In this document: in pieces, positions 1-7,666 of the stretch
Numbering within the stretch: the stretch's first letter is position 1
Layout of the letters: each line of letters starts with the position of its first letter
DNA from: a virus
Virus record (IMG/VR): IMGVR_UViG_3300024319_000578
Location: 1-40,912 of that record
DNA: 40,912 nucleotides
Reading direction: 5' to 3' (one strand)
Translations under genes and position numbers: made by a program
Notes under the pieces: model-generated
What the model was told of the DNA's origin: nothing
The model's input: only the letters and a program-made list of their open reading frames with translations
Databases searched by the model: none

Positions 1-1
1 T

Positions 2-3000
2 AATTTAACAGTAGAAGGAACTACTACAACTTTAGATACAGCTAACTTATTAGTAGAAGATAAGAATATAATTATCGGAAATGTATCTACACCTTCTGAT
101 ATAACAGCTGATGGTGGAGGTATAACTCTAAAAGGTGCAAGTGACTATACTATTAATTGGATAAATGCTAATGATAGGTGGGAATTTAATCAAGGAATAC
201 ATTCAACCGGAAATATAACAGGAGCTAATTTATCAGGAACTAACACAGGTGATAATTCCGCAAATACACATAGTAGTTTATTTATTGATCGAGGGAGTAT
301 AGACGTAACAACAACTACTGGCGGTAGTAATGCTGACCCATTTGATGATGCACATACAGAAACCCAGGTAGCAGAAAACGGAATGCGTACATTAAGTTAC
401 ACTGGTGCAAGTGCATTTATGTATACTTTCAATAACGGTGGAAGTGCTAGTGTTGTCCAAATAGGTGCCCATTACAATGGGGATGATTATTATTTAAGAA
501 CTAGGACTGATAGTTCGAACTGGCAAACCTGGAAAAAGATTAGAACTTTTGGTAATACCACAATACCTACAGATTTTGTATCTGCAGCAAATGGTGGAAC
601 TTTTGCCGATTCTATAAATGTTCATGGTAATATACTCCTAACAGGAGCAGCAACCGCTACAAACCAGGATAGAACGATTGATTTTACCGGGTTTGACAAA
701 GAAGGTACAACAGACTTTTCCGATAGAGCTTATATACGACATACTACTAATACAGGCGGTCATGTAGGATCTGTTTTAGTTATCAGTTCACAAAATGACT
801 CAGGAGACGGTATTGCGTTCCTTACTAATAGTTCCAGTGATTTAAAACATAACAATAATGTAATATGGACATCAGGAAATGATGGACCAACTTCTGGTTT
901 AGCTGCACAAACAGCAGCTACTGCTACTACTGCTACTACTGCTACTACTGCTGGATCAGCTGCTAAATTAACAGATGGGGGTGGATTAACTACCCAACCA
1001 GGCCAGAACAACCTAATACATACCGGTCAAATAAGCGCAGGAACAACAGGTTTATTTGCTACATCTGACAATTCCAATTCTGTAATCACTCTAAACAGGC
1101 ATTCCGGTAATTATGATAGTCAATTAGGATTCAGTTCTAATGGATATTTGTATTATAGAAAATTTTCAAACTCTACAGCATTTACAACCCAGGTATGGAA
1201 AGTATTAGCTTTTACCGATAGTGATATAACAGGAAACGCAGCAACAGTAACTACAAATGCTAATTTAACTGGACATATTACATCAGTAGGAAATGCAACA
1301 TCTTTAGGATCATTTACAACAGCACAATTAAATGCTGCAATTTCTGATGGTACAGTTCTAACTGCAGAAGCAGATACTTTAGATACTGTTGCCGACAGAG
1401 GTTCTAGTACAAATCAAACTATTAAATCTACAAATGGATTAGGTTTTAAAGTTGATTCTGGAGGATCTGCTAGAATCGAAATAGAAAACGGAGGAAGTAA
1501 TTGGGCATATTTAAGACTTAGAGATGACAGTACGGTATCATGGGATATCGCATCCTACAATGGTGGTAATCTAGAATGGAGACCTGCAGGTAGTTCTACT
1601 AATAGAATGACATATTCTTCTGCAGGGTTACTATCGGTACCTTCTATTACTACAACAGGAAATATACACCTAGACAGCGATTCAGCTCAACTCCAGTTAG
1701 GGGATGATAACGATATGCAAATATTCCATAACGGAGCAAATGGTGAAATAAAGACTGACACAGGCGATTTAATTATATCTTCTTCAGGTGCAATACACTT
1801 AGATTATGAAGGAACTAATTCATCAATAGAACTTAAGAATGCTGGAACTACTGTAGGTAAAATAAGCCTAGCTAGCCAAGACCTTAGATTTATATCCACA
1901 GTAAGTGATAGTGACATAATATTTAGGGGTAATGATAACGGAACATTCTTCTCTGCTTTCCTATTAGATATGTCAGATTCAGGAAAAGCCTATTTTTACG
2001 ACGATATTCAAGTTAGCGGTGGTGGTATACAGTTACTAGGTACCGGAAGAATTGAAGGTATTGATACTGTTACGGATGGAACAGATGCAGCTAATAAAAC
2101 CTACGTTGATAATGCTATAGCTGGCACACCGCAAGGTACCGTAACAGGAACAGGTGTTGACAATAGAATAGCTTTGTGGAACGGAACAAGTGCTATTGAT
2201 TCGAATGAAAATTTAAGTATTTCTGGCAACGATCTTGTAATAGGTACTCAAGCTGGAACCACAACATCAAGGTTACTACTATACGGAACTACAGCAAACA
2301 ACGGTGCTTCTAGTATAAAGACAACAAATGGTAATTTACATATTGACTCTGATGACGGTCACACGGTATATTTGAACTACTATACAGGAGGTTCTACTTC
2401 TACTATTATTGGAAATGGAAATACTGGTCCGTCTGGAACTTTTTTCCAAGCAAATGGAGATGTAACTGTTGGATCTAATTTAACCATATCTGAATACCTC
2501 TATCATGCAGGAGATACAGATACAAACTTACGATTCCAAAATAACGCTATTACACTAACAGCAGGAAGTAGAAGAGCAATCGATATAACCACAGCTGAAA
2601 CCGTAGTAAACGAAGCATCAGCTGATCATAACTTTAGAGTAGAATCCAACAACAACGTAAACATGTTATTTGTTGATGGAGGAAGTGATAGAGTCGGTAT
2701 AGGGATTGCTACACCACAGGAAAGACTAACTGTAGACGGAGGGAACATAGGATTAGGGTTAGGAGCTGAAGTTTACGGAATCATAGCACCGAATAATACC
2801 ACTTTTGGCTTAGATTTTATTATCGGAGATGGTGCTGTTGCTGCAGATACACCTATAATGTCCCTGAAGAGCAACGATGGAAGTCCTGGTGGTGGAGTTC
2901 AGATTTACTCATCTGGATCTACAGTTCTAGACATACAAGGTTCAAACGGCCAGCTATTCTCTATAACAGACGATTTAACCGGAGATCTATTTACAGTCTC

Positions 3001-4312
3001 TGATATATCAGGAGTACCAATATTTAACGTAAATGCTAGTGGTATATCTTACTTTGATGATAAAGTAGGTATAGGAGAGACTAGTCCTTCTCATAAATTA
3101 GACATAAATCAAGGAGAATTAAGGATATTTAATAACCAGCTAGACCCGAAGATAATCCTACAGGGCTCTGACATGAGCAGACGTTGGGTATTAAGCCAAG
3201 ATGAAGAAGATAATATAGGTAGTACAGGTTTCTATATAGCAGAAGGAACTAGTGTTGATGCAAATGATGCACTACTATACTTAACACCGTCCGGTAATTT
3301 AGGTATTGGAACGACTGGTCCTAGTTCTAAATTAGAAGTAAGTGGAGAAATTGACGCTGCTGGAGGTGATGGTTATAGAATAGAAGGTAATCCATGGGCA
3401 AATTGGTCCTCTAATTTACTTACTTTAGGTGATTGGGATGGTGAGGGTTATGCTACTCGTATTATGGGCAGTAATTCATCAGAAGTAATGAGAGTTACTG
3501 GTTATAATGTAGGGATAGGTACTACTAGTCCTTCAACCCTTTTACATACAAGAAAAGTAGGAAGTAGTACTACTCCAAATGAATTAAGAATTGAAAGTAT
3601 AACTTACAATGGGTATGGAGGGGAATCTAATATTAACCTATATACATCAACATACGGTAACCCAGGTATTTACTTTGGAAATCAAGCAGCAATAGCATCT
3701 CAACCTGCTAATATTAAGTATACTGGGTCCTCTAATTTACTTAATATAGAGACAAGTGGGGCATTTCAAATATCAAGGAGTGGTGTAACTAAGCAAGTAA
3801 TTACCAGTAATAAAACATACTTTATTAGTAATAACGTCGGAATTCATTCAACTGCACCTTCAACAGAACTTGAAGTAGGTGGAACTACTACAACAGAAAA
3901 TTTAGCATACACAAAACCAACAGCAGATAATCAATTTAGAGGAGAAATAGTAACATTTGGATCACAGTCAGGAATTGGACAAGGAGATATAGTAGCATAT
4001 AATAGCTCAGGCCAGTGGGTAAAAGCACAAGCTAATTCTGGTACAACTAGTAAAAACTTACTAGGAGTGGCAATGGGGACAACAGCAGCAGCAGGAATAC
4101 TACTAAGAGGATTTGTTAGAGATTCATCTTTTGGTAACCAAACACCTAGTAAAGGTCAACACCTATACCTAAGCACAAGTACTTCAGGAGATTACCAAAC
4201 AGCAGTTCCGTCTACTACAGGTCATATAGCTAGAATAATAGGATATTCAGTAGACCCTACAGTAGAAGAAATATATTTCTGTCCAGATAACACATTTGTA
4301 GAAATAGCATAG
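2..4312 (+). CDS. Giant tail fibre protein, 5' end outside the window (partial)
   Basis: The reading frame is open from base 2, so the ATG at 383 is internal and at least 1,436 residues are visible. The protein is rich in Gly, Thr, Ser and Asn and carries motifs typical of trimeric phage fibres. These are a GNAATVTTNANLTG-like segment, a DAANKTYVDNAI boundary motif near 2095, and five VGIGTTxPSxxLxVxG-type repeats starting at 2693, 3065, 3299, 3509 and 3836. The last ~140 residues (from about 3890) form a distinct domain (FRGEIVTFGSQSGIGQGDIV... to the end), possibly a terminal cap or assembly domain. It probably mediates adsorption and is followed by other adsorption or baseplate genes. No catalytic motif is seen. 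The tail-fibre assignment rests on repeat type and context; the receptor is unknown. Confidence 0.8.
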   Translation, partial: NLTVEGTTTTLDTANLLVEDKNIIIGNVSTPSDITADGGGITLKGASDYTINWINANDRWEFNQGIHSTGNITGANLSGTNTGDNSANTHSSLFIDRGSIDVTTTTGGSNADPFDDAHTETQVAENGMRTLSYTGASAFMYTFNNGGSASVVQIGAHYNGDDYYLRTRTDSSNWQTWKKIRTFGNTTIPTDFVSAANGGTFADSINVHGNILLTGAATATNQDRTIDFTGFDKEGTTDFSDRAYIRHTTNTGGHVGSVLVISSQNDSGDGIAFLTNSSSDLKHNNNVIWTSGNDGPTSGLAAQTAATATTATTATTAGSAAKLTDGGGLTTQPGQNNLIHTGQISAGTTGLFATSDNSNSVITLNRHSGNYDSQLGFSSNGYLYYRKFSNSTAFTTQVWKVLAFTDSDITGNAATVTTNANLTGHITSVGNATSLGSFTTAQLNAAISDGTVLTAEADTLDTVADRGSSTNQTIKSTNGLGFKVDSGGSARIEIENGGSNWAYLRLRDDSTVSWDIASYNGGNLEWRPAGSSTNRMTYSSAGLLSVPSITTTGNIHLDSDSAQLQLGDDNDMQIFHNGANGEIKTDTGDLIISSSGAIHLDYEGTNSSIELKNAGTTVGKISLASQDLRFISTVSDSDIIFRGNDNGTFFSAFLLDMSDSGKAYFYDDIQVSGGGIQLLGTGRIEGIDTVTDGTDAANKTYVDNAIAGTPQGTVTGTGVDNRIALWNGTSAIDSNENLSISGNDLVIGTQAGTTTSRLLLYGTTANNGASSIKTTNGNLHIDSDDGHTVYLNYYTGGSTSTIIGNGNTGPSGTFFQANGDVTVGSNLTISEYLYHAGDTDTNLRFQNNAITLTAGSRRAIDITTAETVVNEASADHNFRVESNNNVNMLFVDGGSDRVGIGIATPQERLTVDGGNIGLGLGAEVYGIIAPNNTTFGLDFIIGDGAVAADTPIMSLKSNDGSPGGGVQIYSSGSTVLDIQGSNGQLFSITDDLTGDLFTVSDISGVPIFNVNASGISYFDDKVGIGETSPSHKLDINQGELRIFNNQLDPKIILQGSDMSRRWVLSQDEEDNIGSTGFYIAEGTSVDANDALLYLTPSGNLGIGTTGPSSKLEVSGEIDAAGGDGYRIEGNPWANWSSNLLTLGDWDGEGYATRIMGSNSSEVMRVTGYNVGIGTTSPSTLLHTRKVGSSTTPNELRIESITYNGYGGESNINLYTSTYGNPGIYFGNQAAIASQPANIKYTGSSNLLNIETSGAFQISRSGVTKQVITSNKTYFISNNVGIHSTAPSTELEVGGTTTTENLAYTKPTADNQFRGEIVTFGSQSGIGQGDIVAYNSSGQWVKAQANSGTTSKNLLGVAMGTTAAAGILLRGFVRDSSFGNQTPSKGQHLYLSTSTSGDYQTAVPSTTGHIARIIGYSVDPTVEEIYFCPDNTFVEIA
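917..952 (+). repeat. Short tandem repeat in the tail fibre gene (9-bp unit)
   Basis: Three perfect copies of GCTACTACT (923-931, 932-940, 941-949) are flanked by partial units. They encode an Ala-Thr-Thr tract just before a GSAAKLT motif of the kind used as a joint in phage fibres. The unit is a multiple of three, so copy-number change would preserve the frame. Confidence 0.85.
2693..3874 (+). repeat. Five VGIGTTxPSxxLxV repeats within the tail fibre
   Basis: Degenerate protein repeats start at 2693 (VGIGIATPQERLTV), 3065 (VGIGETSPSHKLDI), 3299 (LGIGTTGPSSKLEV), 3509 (VGIGTTSPSTLLHT) and 3836 (VGIHSTAPSTELEV). Spacing varies from about 210 to 370 bp. DNA identity between copies is low, so these are old protein repeats. 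Similar motifs are common in fibre and head-spike proteins of aquatic phages. Confidence 0.8.
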
Positions 4313-4340
4313 ATATTCTAATATAAAGCATTAATCAAAC

Positions 4341-5123
4341 ATGGCAAGAGCGGATTATAAAGGTAGGTATAAAAGCGACTATAAAGAAAAAACAATGTCT
4401 TTCAATGAAAATAAGATAACTTTCGTTGATGGAGAAGAAACTTACAATGTAATGATGGACTGGGAAGAACCCATAATGAAGCAAGCTGCTGATTTTGTAA
4501 CAGCCGGTGGAAAAGCACAAACTATATTAGAGCTAGGATTCGGAATGGGAATATCAGCAGATTTAATACAAGGATACAAACCTGATTTACATACTATTAT
4601 TGAATACCATCCCGCAATAGCAGAAAGAGCTCAAGAATATGCCAATTTAAGAAATAAAGCTTATAGTAGAAGTAAAGAAACAGCACACAAAAGAGTAAAC
4701 GTTATTTCAGGTAAAGACTGGTATGTAGAATTTCAAAAAGATTTTGAAAAATCAGGACTAAGACAGTATCATGGTATTTTTATTGATACTTACAACGATA
4801 CTAACATGAAGAAACTGAAAAACTATATTACAAAGCTATTAGGACCTGGCGGTAGGATGACTTGGTGGAACCCTATGCAGGACTTACTTCCTACAGTAGA
4901 ACTACAAGAAAAAAGAGGTGTTACATATAAAAAAATAAGACTTAGTGAATTTGGAGTTAAGTCAATACCTGCTAATAAATACCATACAACTGATACCTAC
5001 TATATGCCTATATATACAAGAGAAGGAAAAAGAGAACCATACACACCAACTGCACCAGTAGAAGGTGGATACACACCAGCTCCTGGTCCTGGAGATGGCA
5101 TTGGAGTTATAGGTAAAGAATAG
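4341..5123 (+). CDS. SAM-dependent methyltransferase, GAMT/RMT2-like
   Basis: The 260-residue protein has a Rossmann methyltransferase core. Motif I is ILELGFGMG (residues 62-70), the acidic residue after strand 2 lies in IIEYH (86-90), then YHGIFIDTY (143-151) and GPGGRMTWWNP (168-178). The segment VMMDWEEPIMKQ ahead of motif I and the DTY motif resemble guanidinoacetate/arginine N-methyltransferases (GAMT, RMT2) more than DNA methylases; no DPPY/NPPY motif is present. The C-terminus (about 225-260) is a Pro/Gly-rich tail, unusual for a soluble enzyme. It lies between two adsorption genes, so it may modify a virion or host-surface component. The family is fairly sure; the substrate is unknown. 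An internal ATG at 4395 is a possible alternative start. Confidence 0.75.
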   Translation: MARADYKGRYKSDYKEKTMSFNENKITFVDGEETYNVMMDWEEPIMKQAADFVTAGGKAQTILELGFGMGISADLIQGYKPDLHTIIEYHPAIAERAQEYANLRNKAYSRSKETAHKRVNVISGKDWYVEFQKDFEKSGLRQYHGIFIDTYNDTNMKKLKNYITKLLGPGGRMTWWNPMQDLLPTVELQEKRGVTYKKIRLSEFGVKSIPANKYHTTDTYYMPIYTREGKREPYTPTAPVEGGYTPAPGPGDGIGVIGKE

Positions 5124-5141
5124 TAATTATAAACCAGAGTT

Positions 5142-6695
5142 ATGCCAACAATACCATCAAGTAAACAGTCAATAGACGGACTAGTAAGAAATCAACTAGA
5201 TACAACACTTTATACCTGGAGTGACGCTAGAGACGATACCACGGGTTCTTCAAGAATAGTTAACCCAACATCTATGTCCCCCGATGCCTATGAGCAAACA
5301 GTTAGAGGGCAAAACTGGGTAATAGAAAGATGTATGCTATCCTTTGACTTCTCAGGGGTATCGGGTACGATAACAAGTCTACATCTAAAACTTTACAAAA
5401 CATCCGGGTATACCAATTATAAGAATATAATAGCTGTAAAGAATACTAACACATGGGGTTCAGGTCTAACTGCACAATTAAGTACAAGTGATTATAATGT
5501 AGATTTCACTACACCCTATTCAGGTGTATTTAATATGGGACCTGGTGGAACAGGAACTGCAAAAACAATAGCCCTTAATAATGATGCTAAAACAGATGCT
5601 GTAGGAAATAGCAACTTTAATATAGGTTTATGCGACTATACTTTTGACTATTCGGACCAAGAACCCGGACTTACATTAGCAACTGTTTCTGATTTTTACT
5701 ACAACAACTCTTCCTACTACCCAAGGATTGAATATACTTTAGATACAGGTTTTGGGGAAATAGTAAACGGAGTAATAGCAGCTAATATGAATAAAATTCT
5801 AAATGTAGGAAGATTAAATGTAGAGAAAGTAATAGATACACCCTATACAGCAATACCATTTTGCAATCCTAATTGGGATATAGGGGACATCACCACCGGT
5901 GATTCTAAAGATATTACTTCATTTATAACCGGATCAGCAAATGGTGCACAAGTCCAACCGTACGTATCAGCAGGCGGTATGAGGATGTACATTCCTCAAT
6001 ACTCCAGTAAGAGAATTGTACAAATGAGTATAGCAACCGCTCATGATTTAACCTCTACAATTACAGCTGTTGGAGCAAGCCCATCACTAAGTAATTATTT
6101 TGCACTTTTTCAATTGGCTAATAATGGAGAGAAAGCTTATGTATCACATAATAATTCCAACAGTATTGTCGAATATAACCTTACGGCAGCCTGGGATATA
6201 ACTACTATGTCAACTAGTGGAACAACATTGAATTTAGTAATGCCTACCGGCGAATCCTTAAGAGCTTTTCACTTTAACTACTTTGGTACCCGTATTTATG
6301 CTGTAACATCTAAAACATCATCACCAACATCAGTAAGTGTATTTGAGATACCACTAAGTACTGGTTTTGATATATCAACTGCCGGTACTCCGACTATAAA
6401 CAATATAACTACTACAGGCCCGACCTCAATACCAAGAGCAATTTTACCGCTACATGACAACTATAATGATTACTACATAGTAAATGGCGCCGGCACCGAC
6501 GATACCCTATATGTAAACGGTGTTACAAACGCTAATTACGATTCGCAAGCAAATGTACCGGGATTAGAAGGATCTCTTGGCTCAACAATCGACGACTATT
6601 ACATATACTACGTTAAGAGAACTGGACTAACTAATAACTACACATGGACACTCCATCAACTAGATGTTAATATGAATTTCTGTAGTCTACCTTAA
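5142..6695 (+). CDS. Putative tail/adsorption protein with propeller-like repeats
   Basis: I do not recognise a named family. The N-terminal third (residues ~1-200) reads as a beta-rich module: an extended lead (YTWSDARDDTTGSSRIVNP) followed by a jelly-roll-like stretch (CMLSFDFSGVSGTITSLHLKLYKTS). The C-terminal half has repeated blade-like units of the type 'NGEKAYVSHNNSNSIVEYNLTAAWDITTMS' broken over residues ~330-350 and 'FGTRIYAVTS...VSVFEIPLSTGFDIST', which suggest a beta-propeller of YVTN-like character. No signal peptide or membrane segment is present. Its place after the long fibre and before the tail genes suggests a receptor-binding or baseplate-peripheral protein. Function is inferred from fold-like appearance and context only. 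Confidence 0.6.
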   Translation: MPTIPSSKQSIDGLVRNQLDTTLYTWSDARDDTTGSSRIVNPTSMSPDAYEQTVRGQNWVIERCMLSFDFSGVSGTITSLHLKLYKTSGYTNYKNIIAVKNTNTWGSGLTAQLSTSDYNVDFTTPYSGVFNMGPGGTGTAKTIALNNDAKTDAVGNSNFNIGLCDYTFDYSDQEPGLTLATVSDFYYNNSSYYPRIEYTLDTGFGEIVNGVIAANMNKILNVGRLNVEKVIDTPYTAIPFCNPNWDIGDITTGDSKDITSFITGSANGAQVQPYVSAGGMRMYIPQYSSKRIVQMSIATAHDLTSTITAVGASPSLSNYFALFQLANNGEKAYVSHNNSNSIVEYNLTAAWDITTMSTSGTTLNLVMPTGESLRAFHFNYFGTRIYAVTSKTSSPTSVSVFEIPLSTGFDISTAGTPTINNITTTGPTSIPRAILPLHDNYNDYYIVNGAGTDDTLYVNGVTNANYDSQANVPGLEGSLGSTIDDYYIYYVKRTGLTNNYTWTLHQLDVNMNFCSLP

Positions 6696-6709
6696 TAAAG
6701 TAGGTAAGG

Positions 6710-6739
6710 TTGGTAGTTAAAGTTATTTTACATATATTT
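6710..6739 (+). promoter_or_regulatory. Promoter, TTG-N20-TATATTT
   Basis: TTG at 6710-6712 and TATATTT at 6733-6739 are separated by exactly 20 bases. They lie upstream of the 113-residue protein gene, with about 46 bp to its ATG. The site is one of ten with the same architecture in the window and resembles the Bacteroidota -33/-7 promoter. Confidence 0.55.
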
Positions 6740-6785
6740 ATATAAAGAACAATAAACTAAAGTTCAACACTTAATAAAATAAAAT

Positions 6786-7127
6786 ATGAATACTTACAAT
6801 TGGGACTGTAAAACAGTAGATGTACATCCTTCCGAAGGAGGACAGACAAACGTTATTTATAACGTACATTGGAGAGTAACAGCAACATCTGATGCTGTAG
6901 ATGCAAACGACAACGCATTTAATGCAACTAGTATTGGTACACAAGCTCTACAATTTGACTCAGAAAACGACTTTACAGCATTTGACGATCTTACACACGC
7001 TACGATTATAGAATGGGTAAAAGCAGCAATGGGAGAAGAGCAAGTAAATGTAATCCAAGGAGGATTAGATTCACAAATCACAGAATTACAAACTCCAACT
7101 TCAGTTACTCTAGTAGTAGGAGAATAA
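6786..7127 (+). CDS. Small conserved-type phage protein of the tail module, function unknown
   Basis: The 113-residue acidic protein begins MNTYNWDCKTVDVHP and alternates short beta-like segments (VIYNVHWRVTATS) with an acidic stretch (DSENDFTAFDDLTHATIIEWVKAAMG). It ends in SVTLVVGE. No membrane segment, signal peptide or metal motif is visible. The layout resembles small beta-rich proteins that recur in aquatic myovirus structural regions, but I cannot name a family from memory with confidence. It has its own promoter and is separated from the next gene by another promoter, so it may be expressed independently of the sheath gene. Confidence 0.7.
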   Translation: MNTYNWDCKTVDVHPSEGGQTNVIYNVHWRVTATSDAVDANDNAFNATSIGTQALQFDSENDFTAFDDLTHATIIEWVKAAMGEEQVNVIQGGLDSQITELQTPTSVTLVVGE

Positions 7128-7160
7128 AAATAAAAAAAAACAAAATAAGTAAAATAAAAG

Positions 7161-7190
7161 TTGTAGAACTAGATATTAGTTCTTATATTA
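7161..7190 (+). promoter_or_regulatory. Promoter, TTG-N20-TATATTA, with spacer palindrome
   Basis: TTG at 7161-7163 and TATATTA at 7184-7190 are separated by 20 bases. The spacer is almost entirely a perfect inverted repeat, AGAACTA-GATAT-TAGTTCT (7165-7183). It lies 41 bp upstream of the coiled-coil protein gene. Confidence 0.6.
7165..7183. promoter_or_regulatory. Possible operator: perfect 7-bp inverted repeat between -33 and -7
   Basis: AGAACTA and TAGTTCT flank a 5-base centre and fill the spacer of the promoter. A dimeric repressor bound here would occlude RNA polymerase. There is no U-run after it, so a terminator reading is unlikely. Confidence 0.4.
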
Positions 7191-7231
7191 TATAATATAT
7201 ATAATTTAATCGATTAATTTAAAGTTAAAAA

Positions 7232-7519
7232 ATGGCAAATCAAAAGTTATCAAAAGAAGAGTTAGGAAAGATTGAAGAAATCCAAAAAAGAGTTCAAGCT
7301 GTAAAAGTTGAATTAGGAAACGTAGGCCTAGCAGAAATAGATTTAAAAACTCGTAAGGCTAACATCGAGCAGTACTTAACAGAAACACAAGAGCAAGAAT
7401 CTGCTGTAGTTAAGGAGTTAGAAGAAAAATACGGAAAAGGATCTATCGATTTACAGAATGGGGAATTCATTCCAACAGAAGAAGTAAAAGAAGAAGAAGT
7501 AGTAAAAGAAGTAAAGTAA
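7232..7519 (+). CDS. Small coiled-coil protein, function unknown
   Basis: The 95-residue protein is highly charged and predicted helical. Residues ~5-70 show heptad-like spacing (LSKEELGKIEEIQKRVQAVK, then a second helix with TRKANIEQYLTETQEQESAVV), giving a helical-hairpin or prefoldin-like outline. The C-terminus is a Glu/Val/Lys tail (EEVKEEEVVKEVK). No catalytic motif is visible. It lies directly upstream of the sheath gene and is followed by a hairpin terminator, so it forms its own short transcription unit. A scaffolding, chaperone or minor structural role is possible but not shown. Confidence 0.7.
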   Translation: MANQKLSKEELGKIEEIQKRVQAVKVELGNVGLAEIDLKTRKANIEQYLTETQEQESAVVKELEEKYGKGSIDLQNGEFIPTEEVKEEEVVKEVK

Positions 7520-7545
7520 ATTCATAAGTTTATTAAGATTATTAA

Positions 7546-7573
7546 GAGGGGGAGGTTTTGTACCTTCCCTTCC
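7546..7573 (+). terminator. Hairpin terminator candidate after the coiled-coil gene
   Basis: An 11-bp stem (7546-7556 with 7562-7572, two G-U pairs) closes a 5-base loop TTTGT. It is the most G/C-rich hairpin in the tail region. The 3' flank (CTATTTATATAC) is T/A-rich but lacks a clean U-run, so termination may be partial or factor-assisted. Confidence 0.5.
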
Positions 7574-7630
7574 TATTTATATACAAATAACTACCTGTAC
7601 ATTACAGGAACGGTTTACAAAATAAGCTGA

Positions 7631-7638
7631 TATTTATA
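7631..7638 (+). promoter_or_regulatory. Candidate late promoter element upstream of the tail sheath gene
   Basis: The TATTTATA octamer lies 28 bp before the sheath ATG. A second copy is at 7574-7581. No TTG is found at the -33 position, unlike the other promoter class. It is related to the 13-mer seen before the tube and tape-measure genes. Confidence 0.35.
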
Positions 7639-7666
7639 AAAGACATTTAAATAAACTTCATTAAAC

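Noticed and set aside
4335-4520. Antisense ORF opposite the methyltransferase start
   Set aside because: Short, overlaps a convincing gene fully, and has no features beyond hydrophobic codon shadows.
6850-6865. Inverted repeat ACGTTA-TTTA-TAACGT containing TATTTATA
   Set aside because: It lies within the 113-residue coding sequence, with no gene start nearby, so I regard it as coincidental in A/T-rich DNA.
7013-7195. Overlapping + strand ORF (60 residues) across the end of the 113-residue gene
   Set aside because: Runs through the A-rich intergenic DNA and the promoter at 7161; Lys/Ile-rich low-complexity translation, no leader.
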